Assembly (NCBI GenBank): GCA_008828725.1
Contig: MEHQ01003811.1
Location: 1-64,000, forward strand
Direction of reading: 5' to 3'
Length of the DNA stretch: 64,000 nt
Source: Saccharina japonica
Lineage: Eukaryota; Sar; Phaeophyceae; Laminariales; Laminariaceae
In this document: positions 50,313 to 62,833 of the stretch, one piece after another
Position numbering within the stretch: position 1 is the stretch's first letter
Layout of the letters: every line of letters begins with the position of its first letter
Made by a program: the position numbers and the translations under genes
The notes under the pieces: generated by a model
Seen by the model: the letters and a program-made list of their open reading frames with translations, nothing else
Databases searched by the model: none
What the model was told of the DNA's origin: nothing

Positions 50313-50744
50313 AACAGCCATGCTCATGTGGCAGTCATTGTATACCTGCCCAGACCTTCACCACAGGTGAAACCCTGACCACGGAAGAACACGATGGTGC
50401 CTAAAAGTGGCCCCTTTTTTCGTACTGGCCCCGCCCGTGAAACTGACGTTTTGGAAGGTCGTTGCTGTTCGTACCCTCCAGCCCTTTCTTTGTGTGGTCC
50501 TCCCGTGTTCCACGGGCCAGATTTCAAGAATTACCGGTCGGAATCGTTGATCTTGCATGCAGCCGAATCTTTAACCGTCAGTTGTTATAGGCCACAATCA
50601 TGTGGTGGTAATTGTAACGCTACCCAGACTTTCCCACACAGGTAAAGGGCCCTGATGACAACAGGAGAAGGTGACGATGCCTACCAACGTGGCCGCCCGT
50701 CTTGAAGTGCTTTACACCGGGAAAGGAACGAGTTCGAGGATCGT

Positions 50745-50745
50745 N
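50745..50745. other. Single undetermined base at a duplication junction
   Basis: GAGGATCGT, N, ACAACAGCAACTACT: the N joins the end of one duplicated block to the start of the next and skips part of a satellite unit. It probably marks a contig join. Confidence 0.9.
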
Positions 50746-52998
50746 ACAACAGCAACTACTGATGACGCCGACGTCGCCATTCGCCCTGTACTTGTCCAGG
50801 CCGATATATAGGCGAGTTCGAATCTTGTCGTTGTACCCTCCAGGCGTTGGTGTATAGCTCTTATTATTCCATGTGCGAGACATAGAGTTTACCAGTTGAA
50901 ATCGTTGATCGTGAAATTTTCCGTATCTTTACGAGTCGTTTGTTGAAAACTGCTCTGTGGCAGTCATGGTAACGGTGCCCGGCCATCAACACAGGTATAT
51001 GGCCATGACAACAACCAGCAGAAAACGATGATGTCCTACTCGTAAGTGGCCACTCTGCTTGCGCTGGTCCAGACAGGTGGACATATGAGTTCGAGGATCG
51101 TTGTTGTACCCCCCAGACGTTTGTGTGTAGGCCTGTGTTCCACGAGCCAGGTATATACGATTTACCGGTCGGAATCGTTGATCGTAAAATTGTCGGTATG
51201 TATCTTTAATCGTCAGTCATTAACGACGCACGAATCATGTGTGTGCAGCACTGTAGACACTGCGCACAGGCCTTCACGGCACGGTAAAACCCTGACCACG
51301 GACGACACGATGGTGATGCCAAGTTGGTCTCTTTTTCGTACTGGCCCCGACCGTGAAAATGACGAGTTGTGGGGTCGTTGCTGTACTCTCTAGGACTTTT
51401 TGTGTAGCCCTGTATCCCACGGGTTAGATGCTGAGATTCAACGGTCGGAATTGTTGATCGTGAATGTTTTTTGTTTTTTTTGTCCATCCCATTTATTATC
51501 TTCGCCCTTCCTTTCTCTCTCCTTCCTAGTCGTAACTCAGATCCGGGGTCACAAAGTAGGCTCTTCTCCCTCCTCCCCCACTACGGTGCTTGCCTTACAT
51601 TTTTATCGCGAGAAGGTTTCAGCACTTTCTTCCCTCGCCGACTTGCGTCGGATTCCGCCTAATGTATCCGTATCTTCAACCGCCACTTGTTTCCGCCCAT
51701 AATATTGGGCATCATTGTAACGCTGCCAGACTTTCCCACAGGTATTTTGTGGCCTTTAGAACAGCAGAAATGGATGATGTCCAAGTACTCATTCTTCTTT
51801 AACTGATCCACACCTGGAAAGGGATGAGGTCGACGATCGTTTGGTTATGGCTTACAGATAATGTTGCGTGTAGCCCTGTGTCCCACGAGCCAGATATCGA
51901 GATTTACCCGTCGGAATTTTTGATCGTATATCTATCGGTCTCTTCAATAATTACAGTAGGTATTACCAGTACCTGCTACACTGGCTTACAGTCATTGTAA
52001 CATTGCCAAGACCTTCATCAACAGGTAGAGCCCTAACAACAGCAAACACTGGTGATGCCGAAGTCGTGATTTACTTGTGCTTGTCCAGCACTGAGAAACG
52101 GATGCATTCGAGGATCGTTGCTGTACCGTCCAGGCTCCAGGCGGTGGTATACAGCCCTCTATTCCACGAGCCAGACATCAGAGATTTACCGGTTGAAATG
52201 TCTGATCGTGAAATTATCCCCATCTTTGATCGTCATGATCATGTGGCAGTCACGGTAACGGTGCCCAGACCTTCAACATAGGTATAGCCATGGCGACAGC
52301 AGAACACGATGATGCCTAGTAAGTGGTCACACTCTTCTTGCACTGGTCCAGACCGGAATTTAAATGAGTTGAAGGATCGTTCTTGCACCCTTCAGAGGTT
52401 TGAGTGTGACCCTGTGTTCCATGAGATATTCAGATTGACCGGTCGGAATCGTTGATGATGATAGTGAATTGATGGGTATCTTTAATCGTCAGAACTGAAA
52501 AATGTATCCTACACTAACTCCAAATAGTTTGTCCCCCAAAACGTAGGACCAGTTCTTAAGGGGTTAACAGCCATGCTCATGTGGCAGTCATTGTATACCT
52601 GCCCAGACCTTCACCACAGGTGAAACCCTGACCACGGAAGAACACGATGGTGCCTAAAAGTGGCCCCTTTTTTCGTACTGGCCCCGCCCGTGAAACTGAC
52701 GTTTTGGAAGGTCGTTGCTGTTCGTACCCTCCAGCCCTTTCTTTGTGTGGTCCTCCCGTGTTCCACGGGCCAGATTTCAAGAATTACCGGTCGGAATCGT
52801 TGATCTTGCATGCAGCCGAATCTTTAACCGTCAGTTGTTATAGGCCACAATCATGTGGTGGTAATTGTAACGCTACCCAGACTTTCCCACACCAGGTAAA
52901 GGGCCCTGATGACAACAGGAGAAGGCGATGATGCCTACCAACGTGGCCGCCCGTCTTGAAGTGCTTTACACCGGGAAAGGAACGAGTTCGAGGATCGT
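50746..52998 (+). repeat. 2.25-kb duplicated block right of the single N
   Basis: Second copy of 48490-50744. A third copy of its right part (51715-52998 or 49462-50744) lies at 57330-58600, so the block existed in several copies before any assembly problem. Confidence 0.85.
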
Positions 52999-53299
52999 TG
53001 CAGTACCTTGTAGGCGGTTTTGTGTAGCCCTGTGTTTCACTAGACAGATATTGAGATTTACCGGTCGGAATATTTGATCGTATACTTGTATTCATCGGTA
53101 TCTACTGTTGTATCTTTCATAATTACTCATCACCTGCAATGGCTGGATATCCAGTAATTGTAACACTTTCAAGGACTATGGTACAGATAGGCGCTGACAA
53201 CAACAACACAACCAACAACAAACAACTGTTGATTGATGCGACGTCGTCATTCGCCCCTGTTACTCCTTGCCCAGGCCGATAAAATAGGTTGAGTCCGAA

Positions 53300-53945
53300 T
53301 CTTTGTCGTTGTTACCCTCAGGCGTTTGGTGTATACAAACGTATGATGGGTGGAGGAGAAACCCAGGTCCTACTCGAAGTAAAGCTCTATCATAGGTGTC
53401 ATGTGCGAGGCAAGGGCCGCACAAAAAAAAAAAAAACGACACCACAGCACGATGGAAGGTCAGAATTTGAAAACCCAAACCGCAGATCGCTGTGAATAAC
53501 AGGACGAAATATACGGCATTGTGAGCACCAAAACACCATTTATATTTTGCAGTTTTGCGTGATTCCCTTGTTTACACTTGGTTTAGAGGACCCCGCACCT
53601 CTACGTTTTTGTCGCTTGGTCAGTGAGGGGGAGGGGCGCGGGGGGGGAGGTGTGGGTAGGCTGGTTACTCCGATGGAGGTGTGTAGTGGCACGGCCGTAG
53701 TCATGCGACCAAGTCCCTCGCAATCCCCGGTATAGCAATGCGCGGGGACGGAGCACGTTTTCGCGGCTTTTCACCTTATAGCCTAGGTAGGATGGGTGGT
53801 AATTAAAAAAATAAAATATTGACTTTATTGTTTTCTGGATCACACGAGATCCGGCATTCTTCTCTCCCCTTCCCAATTATTGGAGGGGGGGGGGTGTGTG
53901 GTGTCGATAACTTTTTTTTTTGTGCGCCCTTGGTGCGAGACATAG
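53300..53945. other. Insertion in the array with a poly-C element fragment
   Basis: Satellite similarity stops after GCGTTTGGTGTATAC and resumes at GTGCGAGACATAGAGATTTA. Between them are an A14 run (53423), a poly-C element fragment in minus orientation (ACGGCCGTAGTCATGCGACC, CGCGGGGACGGAGCACG, TTTTCACC at 53690-53780) and a G10 tract. No gene is seen. Confidence 0.6.
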
Positions 53946-55039
53946 AGATTTACCAGTTGAAATCGTTGATCGTGAAATTGTTCGTATCTTTACGAGTCGT
54001 TTGTTGAAAACTGCCGCAGTCATGGTAACGGTGCCCGGCCATCAACACAGGTATATGGCCATGACAACACCAGCAGAAAACGATGATGCCTACTCGTAAG
54101 TGGCCACTCTGCTTGCACTGGTCCAGACAGGTGGACATATGAGTTCGAGGATCGTTGTTGTACCCTCCAGACGTTTGTGTGTAGGCCTGTGTTCCACGAG
54201 CCAGGTAATACGATTTACCGGTTGGAATCGTTGATCGTAAAATTGTCGGTATGTATCTTTAATCGTCAGTCATTAACGGTCAGAATCATGTGTGTGTCAG
54301 CCACTGTAAGACACTGCGCACAGGCGTTCACGGCAGGTAAACCCTGACCACGGACGGACACGACGGTGATGCCAAGTTGGTCTCTTTCTTCGTACTGGCC
54401 CCGACCGTGAAAATGACGAGTTGGAGGGTCGTTGCTGTACCCTCCAGGATTTTGTGCGTAGCTCTGTGTTCTACGAGCCTGATGTTGAGATTTACCGGTC
54501 GGAGTCGTTGATCGTGAATGTATCCATGTCTTCAACCGCCACTTGATATATGCCGTAATCTTGTGGCAGTCGTTGTAACGCGGTCCAGGCCTTTCCCACA
54601 GGTTTATTGTCGCCCGTAGAACACAGCAGAAGTCGATGATGTCCAAGTACCCATCCTTCTTTACCTGCCCCACACCGGGAAATGGATCATTTCGAAGATC
54701 ATTGCTATGCCCCGCAGATAAGTTTACGTGTAGCCCTGTGTTATTACACGAGCCAGATATCGAGATTTACCAGGTCGGAATCTTTGATCGTATAGTTATC
54801 GTTCTGTTTAATAATTAGTTATTTAGCAGTAGTACCTGTACATACAGCTGGGTTACAGTCATTGTACCATTGCCAAGACCTTCATCAACAGGTATGTAGG
54901 GCCCTAACAAGAGCATACACTGTTGACGCCGAAGTCGTGATTTACCTTGTACTTGTCCAGACCGAGAAATATATGTGCTCGAGGATCGTTTTGTTATACC
55001 CTTCAGGCTCCAGGCGTTGGTGTATAGCCCTCTATTCCC

Positions 55040-55362
55040 ACCAGCCGCATAATGACACGTACGTACTGATCTGTTCGGACCTGCACGTACTTTTGCACCA
55101 TCTGTGCCCTGTTCCCACCCGGACCTGATCCCGCCCGGATCTGGCCCCATTTGGCACCCTGCTCCCAGCCACAAGGTGCAGAAATACAGTCAAGCCCTCC
55201 TCAGGAGCCGCCGGAGGCCCACCTGGCACCTCGATCCCATTTGGTACCATGTAGGCCATACATATCTACAACAACTCCTGCTATACATGTAAGCGTATTG
55301 AATGCACGTGCAAATTCGAATATCCCGGCACGTACGTGCAAAAGTTCTCCGCCGCTGCTCTA
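55040..55362. other. Insertion of about 320 bp in the array
   Basis: Interrupts CCCTCTATTCCACGAGCCAG. The words GCACGTACTTTTGCACC near the left and GCACGTACGTGCAAAAGTTC near the right are roughly inverted, suggesting a small terminal-inverted-repeat element. The interior has CCCACCCGGACCTGATCCCG and CCCGCCCGGATCTGGCCCC, a local duplication. Non-coding. Confidence 0.5.
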
Positions 55363-57329
55363 TTCCACGAGTCAGACATAGATATTTACCGGTTGAATTG
55401 TTTGATCGCGAAATTATCCGTATGTTTAATCGTCATAATCGTGTGGCAGTTATCGTAACGGTGCCCAGACCTTCAAAATAGGTATGGCCATGGCAACAGC
55501 AGAGCACGATGATGCCTAAGTGGTCACTCTTCTTGCACTGGTCCAGACCACCGGTAACTGTATGAGTTCAACGATCGTTCTTGCACCTTCCAGGGCCTTG
55601 AATGTAGCCCTGTGTTCCATGATATATTTGGATTTACCGGTCGGAATCGTTGATGATGCTACAGTAGTAGTGAATTGCTCGGTATCTTAAATCGTCAGTT
55701 GTTAACGGCCAGAATCATGTGGCAGTCATTGCATATCTTCGCAGACCTTCACTACAGGTAAAACCCTGACCACGGAAGAACACGTGATGCCTGAAAGTGC
55801 CCCCCTCTTCTCGTACTGGCCCCGATCGTGAAACTGACGATTTGAAAGATCGTTGTTGTACCCTTCAGGCCTTTGTGTGTGGTCCTCCTGTGTTCCACGG
55901 GCCAGATTTTGAGATTTACCCGTCAGAATCGTTAATCGTAAGTGAGCGAGTGTATACGCATCTATATCCGTCCGATGTTATGGGACACAATCATGTGGCG
56001 GTAATTGTAACGCTGCTCAGACCTTTCTAACAGCTTTATGGCCCTGACAACAACATATTAAATCGATCATGCCTAAGTGGCCACTCTTCTAAAACCGGGC
56101 CAAGACAGGGAATACTATGAGTTCGAGGATCGTTGCAATACCTTTTAGGCGTTTGTGTGTAGCCCTGTTTGTGTTGTACAAGACAGATATTGGGGTTTAC
56201 CGGTCGGGGTTCCTTATTGTGAATTTATCGGTGTCTTCAATCGCCAGTAATTACCTGCCCATATCTTCATTCAACAACACAGCTATGGCCCTGGCAACAT
56301 CAGAACACGATGATCAGATGTGCCTAAGTCCCCGTTCTTCTTGTACTTGTCCAGGCCGAGAAATACATGAGTTCGAGGATGTGATTGTTGCGCCCTACAG
56401 AGGTTCGTTGTGTGTAGCCTTGTGTTCCACGAGCCAGGTATAGAGATTTACCGGTCGAAATCTTTGATCGAAAAGAGTACCGTTGTCTTTAATAATTAGT
56501 CGTTACCTTTACAGCTGGCTATCCTTTACATTCACTGTAACACTGCCAATACCTTCATCACAGACGATACTCTGACAACAGCACATCATGCTGATGACGA
56601 AGCTGCCATTCACCTTGTTTATGTTCAGACCGAGAATAAATGAATAAGTTCGTGGGTCGTTGTTGTGCCTTCCAGGCTTTAGTGTATAGCCCTCTGTTCC
56701 ACGAGGAGGCAGACATAAAGATCTTCTACCGGTTAAAATCTGTGATCGTGAAGGTATCCATATCTTTAATCGTCGGTTGTTAACGACCAGCATAATTAAG
56801 TGGCAGTCTTCGCAACGGTGCCTACACCTTCAAGACAGGTAGTTCCACATGGCAACAACAGACACGATGACAACAGACACGATGATTGATGAGTGGTTGC
56901 TCTTCTTGCACAGGTCCAGACAACAGGTGAATATATGATGAGTGCGATAATCGTTGTTGCGTCCTGCTGGCGTTTGTGCGTAGCACTGTGTTCCACGAGC
57001 CAGGTATTATTAAGATGTACCGGTTGGAGTCGTTGACCGTGAATTTATCGGTGGCTTTAATCGGCAATATTTACCTGCTACAATCATTGCCCAGACCTTC
57101 AACACAGGTATGACCCTGGCAGCAGCAGGAAACGATGTATGTGATTCCTCTTCTCGCACTGGCCCAGATTGTGAAACAATACGAGTTTGGGGATCGTTGC
57201 TGTTCCCTCCATGCCTTTGTGTGTCGCCTTGCATTCTACGAGCCAGATGTTTAGATCCACCGGTCGGAATCGTTGATCATGAAGGTATCCATATCTTTAA
57301 CCGCCATTTGCAAGCGGCCATAATCTTGG

Positions 57330-58600
57330 GGCACTCATTGTAACGCTGCTCAGACCTTTCCCACAGGTATTTTGTGGCCTTTAGAACAGCAGAAATGGAT
57401 GATGTCCAAGTACTCATTCTTCTTTAACTGATCCACACCTGGAAAGGGATGAGGTCGACGATCGTTTGGTTATGGCTTACAGATAATGTTGCGTGTAGCC
57501 CTGTGTCCCACGAGCCAGATATCGAGATTTACCCGTCGGAATTTTTGATCGTATATCTATCGGTCTCTTCAATAATTACAGTAGGTATTACCAGTACCTG
57601 CTACACTGGCTTACAGTCATTGTAACATTGCCAAGACCTTCATCAACAGGTAGAGCCCTAACAACAGCAAACACTGGTGATGCCGAAGTCGTGATTTACT
57701 TGTGCTTGTCCAGCACTGAGAAACGGATGCATTCGAGGATCGTTGCTGTACCGTCCAGGCTCCAGGCGGTGGTATACAGCCCTCTATTCCACGAGCCAGA
57801 CATCAGAGATTTACCGGTTGAAATGTCTGATCGTGAAATTATCCCCATCTTTGATCGTCATGATCATGTGGCAGTCATGGTAACGGTGCCCAGACCTTCA
57901 ACATAGGTATAGCCATGGCGACAGCAGAACACGATGATGCCTAGTAAGTGGTCACACTCTTCTTGCACGGGTCCAGACCGGAATTTAAATGGGTTGAAGG
58001 ATCGTTCTTGCACCCTTCAGAGGTTTGAGAGTGACCCTCTGTGTTCCATGATATATTAAGATTTACCGGTCGGAATCGTTGATGATGATAGTGAATTGAT
58101 GGGTATCTTTAATCGTCAGAACTGAAAAATGTATCCTACACTAACTCCAAATAGTTTGTCCCCCAAAACGTAGGACCAGTTCTTAAGGGGTTAACAGCCA
58201 TGCTCATGTGGCAGTCATTGTATACCTGCCCAGACCTTCACCACAGGTGAAACCCTGACCACGGAAGAACACGATGGTGCCTAAAAGTGGCCCCTTTTTT
58301 CGTACTGGCCCCGCCCGTGAAACTGACGTTTTGGAAGGTCGTTGCTGTTCGTACCCTCCAGCCCTTTCTTTGTGTGGTCCTCCCGTGTTCCACGGGCCAG
58401 ATTTCAAGAATTACCGGTCGGAATCGTTGATCTTGCATGCAGCCGAATCTTTAACCGTCAGTTGTTATAGGCCACAATCATGTGGTGGTAATTGTAACGC
58501 TACCCAGACTTTCCCACACCAGGTAAAGGGCCCTGATGACAACAGGAGAAGGTGACGATGCCTACCAACGTGGCCGCCCGTCTTGACGTGGTTCACACCG
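57330..58600 (+). repeat. Third copy of the 49.46-50.74-kb array block
   Basis: Identical short frames recur at offset 7880 from 49748 and 5625 from 52003, and the same TTAACCCC-type insertion is present at 58120. The A-tailed retroposon is not, because the copied segment starts after it. Confidence 0.9.
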
Positions 58601-60300
58601 GGCAAGGAACGAGTTCGAGGATCGTTGCAATACCTTGTAGGCGGTTTTGTGTAGCCCTGTGTTTCACTAGACAGATATTGAGATTTACCGGTCGGAATAT
58701 TTGATCGTATACTTGTATTCATCGGTATCTACTGTTGTATCTTTCATAATTACTCATCACCTGCAATGGCTGGATATCCAGTAATTGTAACACTTTCAAG
58801 ACCTTAACCACAGGTAGGCCCCTGGCAACAGCAACTACTCTACTGTGATGATGCCGACGTCGTCATCGTTCGCCCTGTACTTGTCTGGACCCAGAAATAT
58901 ATGAGTTCGAGGATCGTTGTTGTTGTACCCTCCAGGCGTTTGTGTTTAACCCTCTATTCCACGTGCCATATATATTTACCAGTTGAAATATTTGATCGTG
59001 AAATTATCTGTATCTCAATTCGTCGGTTGACAACGGCCATAATCACATCACGTGGCAGTCATGGCAACGGTGCCCGGCCTTCACCACAGGTATGGCCATG
59101 GCAACCGCAAACCACGATGGTGCCTAATAATTGGCCTCTCTTCTTGCACAGGTCCAGACACGTGCAGGTATGAGTTCGAGGATCGTTGTTGCATCCTCCA
59201 GGCTTTTGTGCGTAGCTCTGTGTTCCACGATCCAGATATTAAGAATTACCGGTCGGAATCGTTGATACCTGGTACTGGGTTTATCGGTATATTTAATCGT
59301 CAGTCACCAACGATCATAATCATGTGTGTGACAGTCATTGTAAAACACTGCCCAGACTTTCACCGCAGGTACAACCCTGACCACGGAAGAACACGATGGT
59401 GCCTAAGTAGCCCCTCTTCTCGTACTGGCCCCGACCGTGAAAATGACGAACTGGAATGTCGTTGCTGTACCGTCAAGGCCTTTGGGTGTGGTCCTGTGTT
59501 CCACGTACCAGATATATATTGAGATTTATACCGGTCGGAAGCGTTGAGCTTAAATGTGTCCGTATCTTTAACCATCCGTTGAATATTATAGGCCACAATC
59601 AGGTGTGTCAGTCATTGTAACGATATACCCAGACCTTTCCCGCAGGTATCTGGCTCTGAGAGCAGCAAATAAACCGGCGATGACTAAGGGGTCACTCTTC
59701 TTTAACTGGCCCACACCGGGAACGGAATGAGTTCGAGAATCGTTACTGTACGTTGCAGGCGTTTGGGTGTATAGTCGTCTAGTCGTCTGTTTGACGAGTT
59801 AGCTATTGGGATATACCGGTACAGTAAATCGTTGATCGTGAGTTTATCGGCATCTTTAATCACCGGTTAAACTGTTGGCAATGGCCATATCGTCATGTGG
59901 CAGTCATTGCAGTGACGCCGCCCAGACCTTTATCACAGGTAGGCGTAGCCTTGGTCACGGTAGTCCAGGTCGATGCCTAGTACGTGGTCACGCTTCTTGC
60001 ACTGGCTGGTCCAGACCGGGAAAGGGGATATGTTCGTTCATGGATCGTTGCTGTTCCCTCCAGACGTTAGTATGTAGGCCTGCCTGTGTTGCACGAGCCA
60101 GACATCGAGATTAACGGGTGGGTCGGGATCTTTGATCGTGATATTCTATCGGTATCTTTCGTCTCTATAATGAATACCCGCCATAGTGTAGCAGTCATTG
60201 TAACACTGTTGCCCATAATGTCAACACCACAGGTATATGGCTCTGACACCAGGAGAACACGATGGTGCCTAAGTGGTCACTCACCTTGTACTGCATGTCG

Positions 60301-61157
60301 AGCAGATACGGTCGAGGGCTGGATATAGCCTCACTTGGGTTGGTTACGAAGCGATATATGATACCCATACAATTACGGATGCTATATGTGGCGTCGACAA
60401 AATGGAGCTTTGGGTGAATATATATACTACTGTAGTAGCCCCCAGGCTTACCCGTCGAGAAATAATTGATTTCTGCACGAGATATATTTCACTATCTGAA
60501 TCCATATACTGTACGCGTAGCGCCGACGGTTTTTGCTGTACTGTATCTATCTCGTGTTCACTGAACGGTGATTATCAAGCGAGCTGTATATATAATCTTA
60601 ACGGTATCGTTTTATTATTTCAACAGCGTGCTCTCTCTCGTAAGCCGAGGTACCCACTGCAAACCTTATTCAGAGTATATATAGCACTGCAGTATACAGC
60701 AGTACTCGTACTGTAGTGATACCAGGTATATACCAGGGCTCCTTTTAGGTCTTGCGATATTACGCTAGCGCAACATTTGTCGGGAAACCAAGCATATCAT
60801 TCAGAACCGCTTGACCGAGGCCCCGGTGTAGGGGTGCGCCTGGGCTTTTTCTGAGGATACTTGATTGCACTGTATATGGCATGGGAGCCCTACACCCCAC
60901 CCACCCGAAATCTGTGATGAAAAGGGAAAAGCAAGCCCGATCTATGGTCCCATGGACTCTTGTACGCAGTACGAGGCATCACATGTAACGCATGCACAAC
61001 TGTATGATCGCTATTATTGTCCTTGCCATCCGACAACAATGACAAAGGACAAGCCAACGATAACAAAAAGAGACACCCTTTGCACAAAACTAGTACGTAC
61101 GTATACACCTTGCTTCCGGCGTGAGATATTTTAAACCGTAAAAAATGTAACGGTAAA
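60301..61157. other. Right edge of the array and unique flank; no gene seen
   Basis: 60500-60600 (TGCTGTACTGTATCTATCTCG, GTTCACTGAACGGTGATTAT, CAAGC) resembles the left edge at 33715-33815 (TTGCTGTAG, TTTTCACGAAACGGTGAGTA, TCAAGC). A 147-codon frame over 60273-60716 crosses this edge and is not recognisable. The rest is AT-rich with no exon called. Confidence 0.5.
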
Positions 61158-61431
61158 ACGCGTGCTACGATAGAGGTAGCACTTTTTTTGTGCTACTTAG
61201 TTTTTGAAAGGAAGGGGCCCCTCTTACCCCCAAATCATCGGAATTTCATTTTTTGTGGTGCAAAATGCTCCACTTTATACTCGAAACCATGAGATTGGTC
61301 ATCGGATTTGATAAAAAAACTTTGATTTTCGTCCAGTATCACTTTTTGGGTGGGGTATAATAGAGCTTCTCAAGTGACCACCCTCAGGAAGTTGATGGTG
61401 CACCTCTACCGTACGTAGTATGCGTCGATAA
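61158..61431. mobile_element. CTACGATAGAGGT MITE, copy 3
   Basis: Left end CGTGCTACGATAGAGGTAGC, right end GGTGCACCTCTACCGTACGT. The interior contains CTTCTCAAGTGACCACCCTC, the complement of the AAGGGTGGTCACTTG word in the other copies, so the inner part is inverted relative to copies 1 and 4. Confidence 0.75.
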
Positions 61432-62560
61432 TGCACGATTTATTGGGTAGTTCCTCAGCCGTTAAGTCCCATCAATCAGAAACATTTGCCTCAGAAGGCG
61501 AAAACAAAAGTGCTACACGCCTATTACACAGTAGAACTCCTGGTTAATTTCGTTTTTACAGTAGTTTGATGTTATTCTTCTTATACATATGTATATATAT
61601 ATAAAAAACACAGCTGGAGGTCGAGGATTCCGTCGAAACTCATATTTGCTAGCTGAGTGTAATACTTCGATCTATATATACGGTCCGTGTTTTTGTGCAA
61701 AAAAACACCTCCTACAAAATTGCTGATTCCTCTTTTTACCCTGGGTGTTGCTTTTCAACACAGCAGCGATCTTCCCTCTGATGAACGCTCCCATCGCCAA
61801 TATTTTACATCGAAACACATCGTCAAGACAAGCACGAGGCAGTTTCTCAGCTGACAACTCCGGTCATTAAGAGGTAGTAGTACTGTAGTACTGTAGTAGC
61901 ATTTTCCTCAAAATACTGAAAAAACAAAAAGTTGCTATACCCTCGTACCTCCTACCCGTATCACGCGTCGTTCAAGCAACCCCCCCGAAGATTCTCGTGG
62001 TGTGCCGTGGAAACCTTTATAGGATCCCGTGGGATTCAACAAGAAGTCTGGCGGGGGAACCTGCGGGATATCACGGGGACCCTTTGTAAGGGATAGAACG
62101 GACCCATCTTAAGGGATGTAAGGGATGTAAGAGATATAAGGGCTAGCGACCAAAACAGTGCTACCTTTAGTGTTACGAACCGTCGACGAACGGCGTGAGC
62201 ATCCAGCAGCAGCAGCAGCAGCAGTACGGGTATATAGGATCATATTTAGATGTTGCGCTCGTGCCGTACGAGTCCTTGCATTGCATCAACCATCGAAGCC
62301 CGTGGGTTTCCATCGGAAGGGTCAACATAAATCATGGATACATATGGCCATGACCACAGACTTGCACCTGGATACTGGTGTGGGTTCTCTGTGGCGTTTT
62401 GCCACGGGAACCCACAACCCATGGCCAGTCCATGACCCGTGAAAATCCATGACGCATGGAAACCCCCGTGACAGTTACTGCGCCTATTATTGGGAACCCG
62501 TGGCAAATGTCACGGCCCCCTACGAGAGACGCCTTCTACGTTAGAGGTGCACCGTGTTTT
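61432..62560. other. No gene seen
   Basis: AT-rich DNA, a run of GGGATGTAAGGGATGTAAG at 62114-62140 and a (GCA)n microsatellite at 62202-62222. Words such as CCCGTGG-ATT and GAAACCC-CGTG repeat between 62010 and 62510 in both orientations (ACCCGTGGCA, TGCCACGGGAACCC). No convincing exon. Confidence 0.5.
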
Positions 62561-62565
62561 TTCTG

Positions 62566-62833
62566 AGGGTGCGACGCATGCTACGATAGAGGTGCACCAT
62601 TTGCCTTATAAGGGTGGTCACTTGAAGAGCTCTCTACACCTCACCCCAAAGTGATCATTAAGGGAGGAAACTAAAAGTGCTTCGTATCCGATTGGCAATC
62701 CCATGTCCGAAGCATGCTAGGAACAAGATTGCAACAAGACAATGGCAGTCCGCCGATTTTAGGAATAAGCAGCGCGATCGTTCATAAACCATTTCAGCCA
62801 AACTAAGGTATACCTCTATCGTAGCACACGCAT
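62566..62833. mobile_element. CTACGATAGAGGT MITE, copy 4
   Basis: The clearest copy. GCGACGCATGCTACGATAGA at the left and TCTATCGTAGCACACGCATC at the right are inverted repeats of over 20 bp. The interior of about 220 bp has AAGGGTGGTCACTTGAAGAG, CACCTCACCCCAAA and GCGCGATCGTTCATAAACC. No coding frame. Confidence 0.85.

Larger units (their letters stand above)
48490..50744 (+). repeat. 2.25-kb duplicated block left of the single N
   Basis: Matches 50746-52998 along its whole length, including the same A-tailed retroposon (49212-49404 and 51475-51657) and the same TTAACCCC-type element (50241-50312 and 52494-52566). The two blocks meet at the undetermined base 50745. Part of the second block (51230-51330) differs by many small indels, as low-quality sequence would. 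Confidence 0.85.
41547..60300 (+). repeat. Right block of the 270-bp higher-order satellite array
   Basis: Continuation of the array for nearly 19 kb. Four unit subtypes, recognised by the 20 bases before the GAGTTCGAGGATCG box, follow each other in strict order: GCACTGGTCCAGACC; ACTGGCCCCGACCGTGAAA; TTCACACCGGGAAAGG; TTGTCCAGACCGAGAAA. One full cycle is about 1.07-1.15 kb. It is interrupted by A-tailed retroposons, TTAACCCC-type elements and two other insertions. I counted landmarks by eye, so the unit number (several dozen) is approximate. No gene, RNA gene or conserved frame was found inside. Confidence 0.9.

Noticed and set aside
34200..60280. Many 60-130 codon frames on both strands of the array that look alike (for example RSTIPTGKSQHLARGTQGYT on minus, DRERDEFEDRCC on plus), suggesting a repetitive protein
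   Set aside because: Every frame is broken by stops within one or two units, unit lengths vary and are not multiples of three, and different frames are open in different units. The similarity follows from the satellite itself.
34200..60280. Unit read as intron plus exon (pyrimidine tract TCTTCTTGCACTGGTCCAG, ACACAG/GTATGG donor) in a giant tandem-exon gene
   Set aside because: The putative exon of about 195 bp has stops in all three frames in most units, and the splice-like words are not kept in all subtypes.
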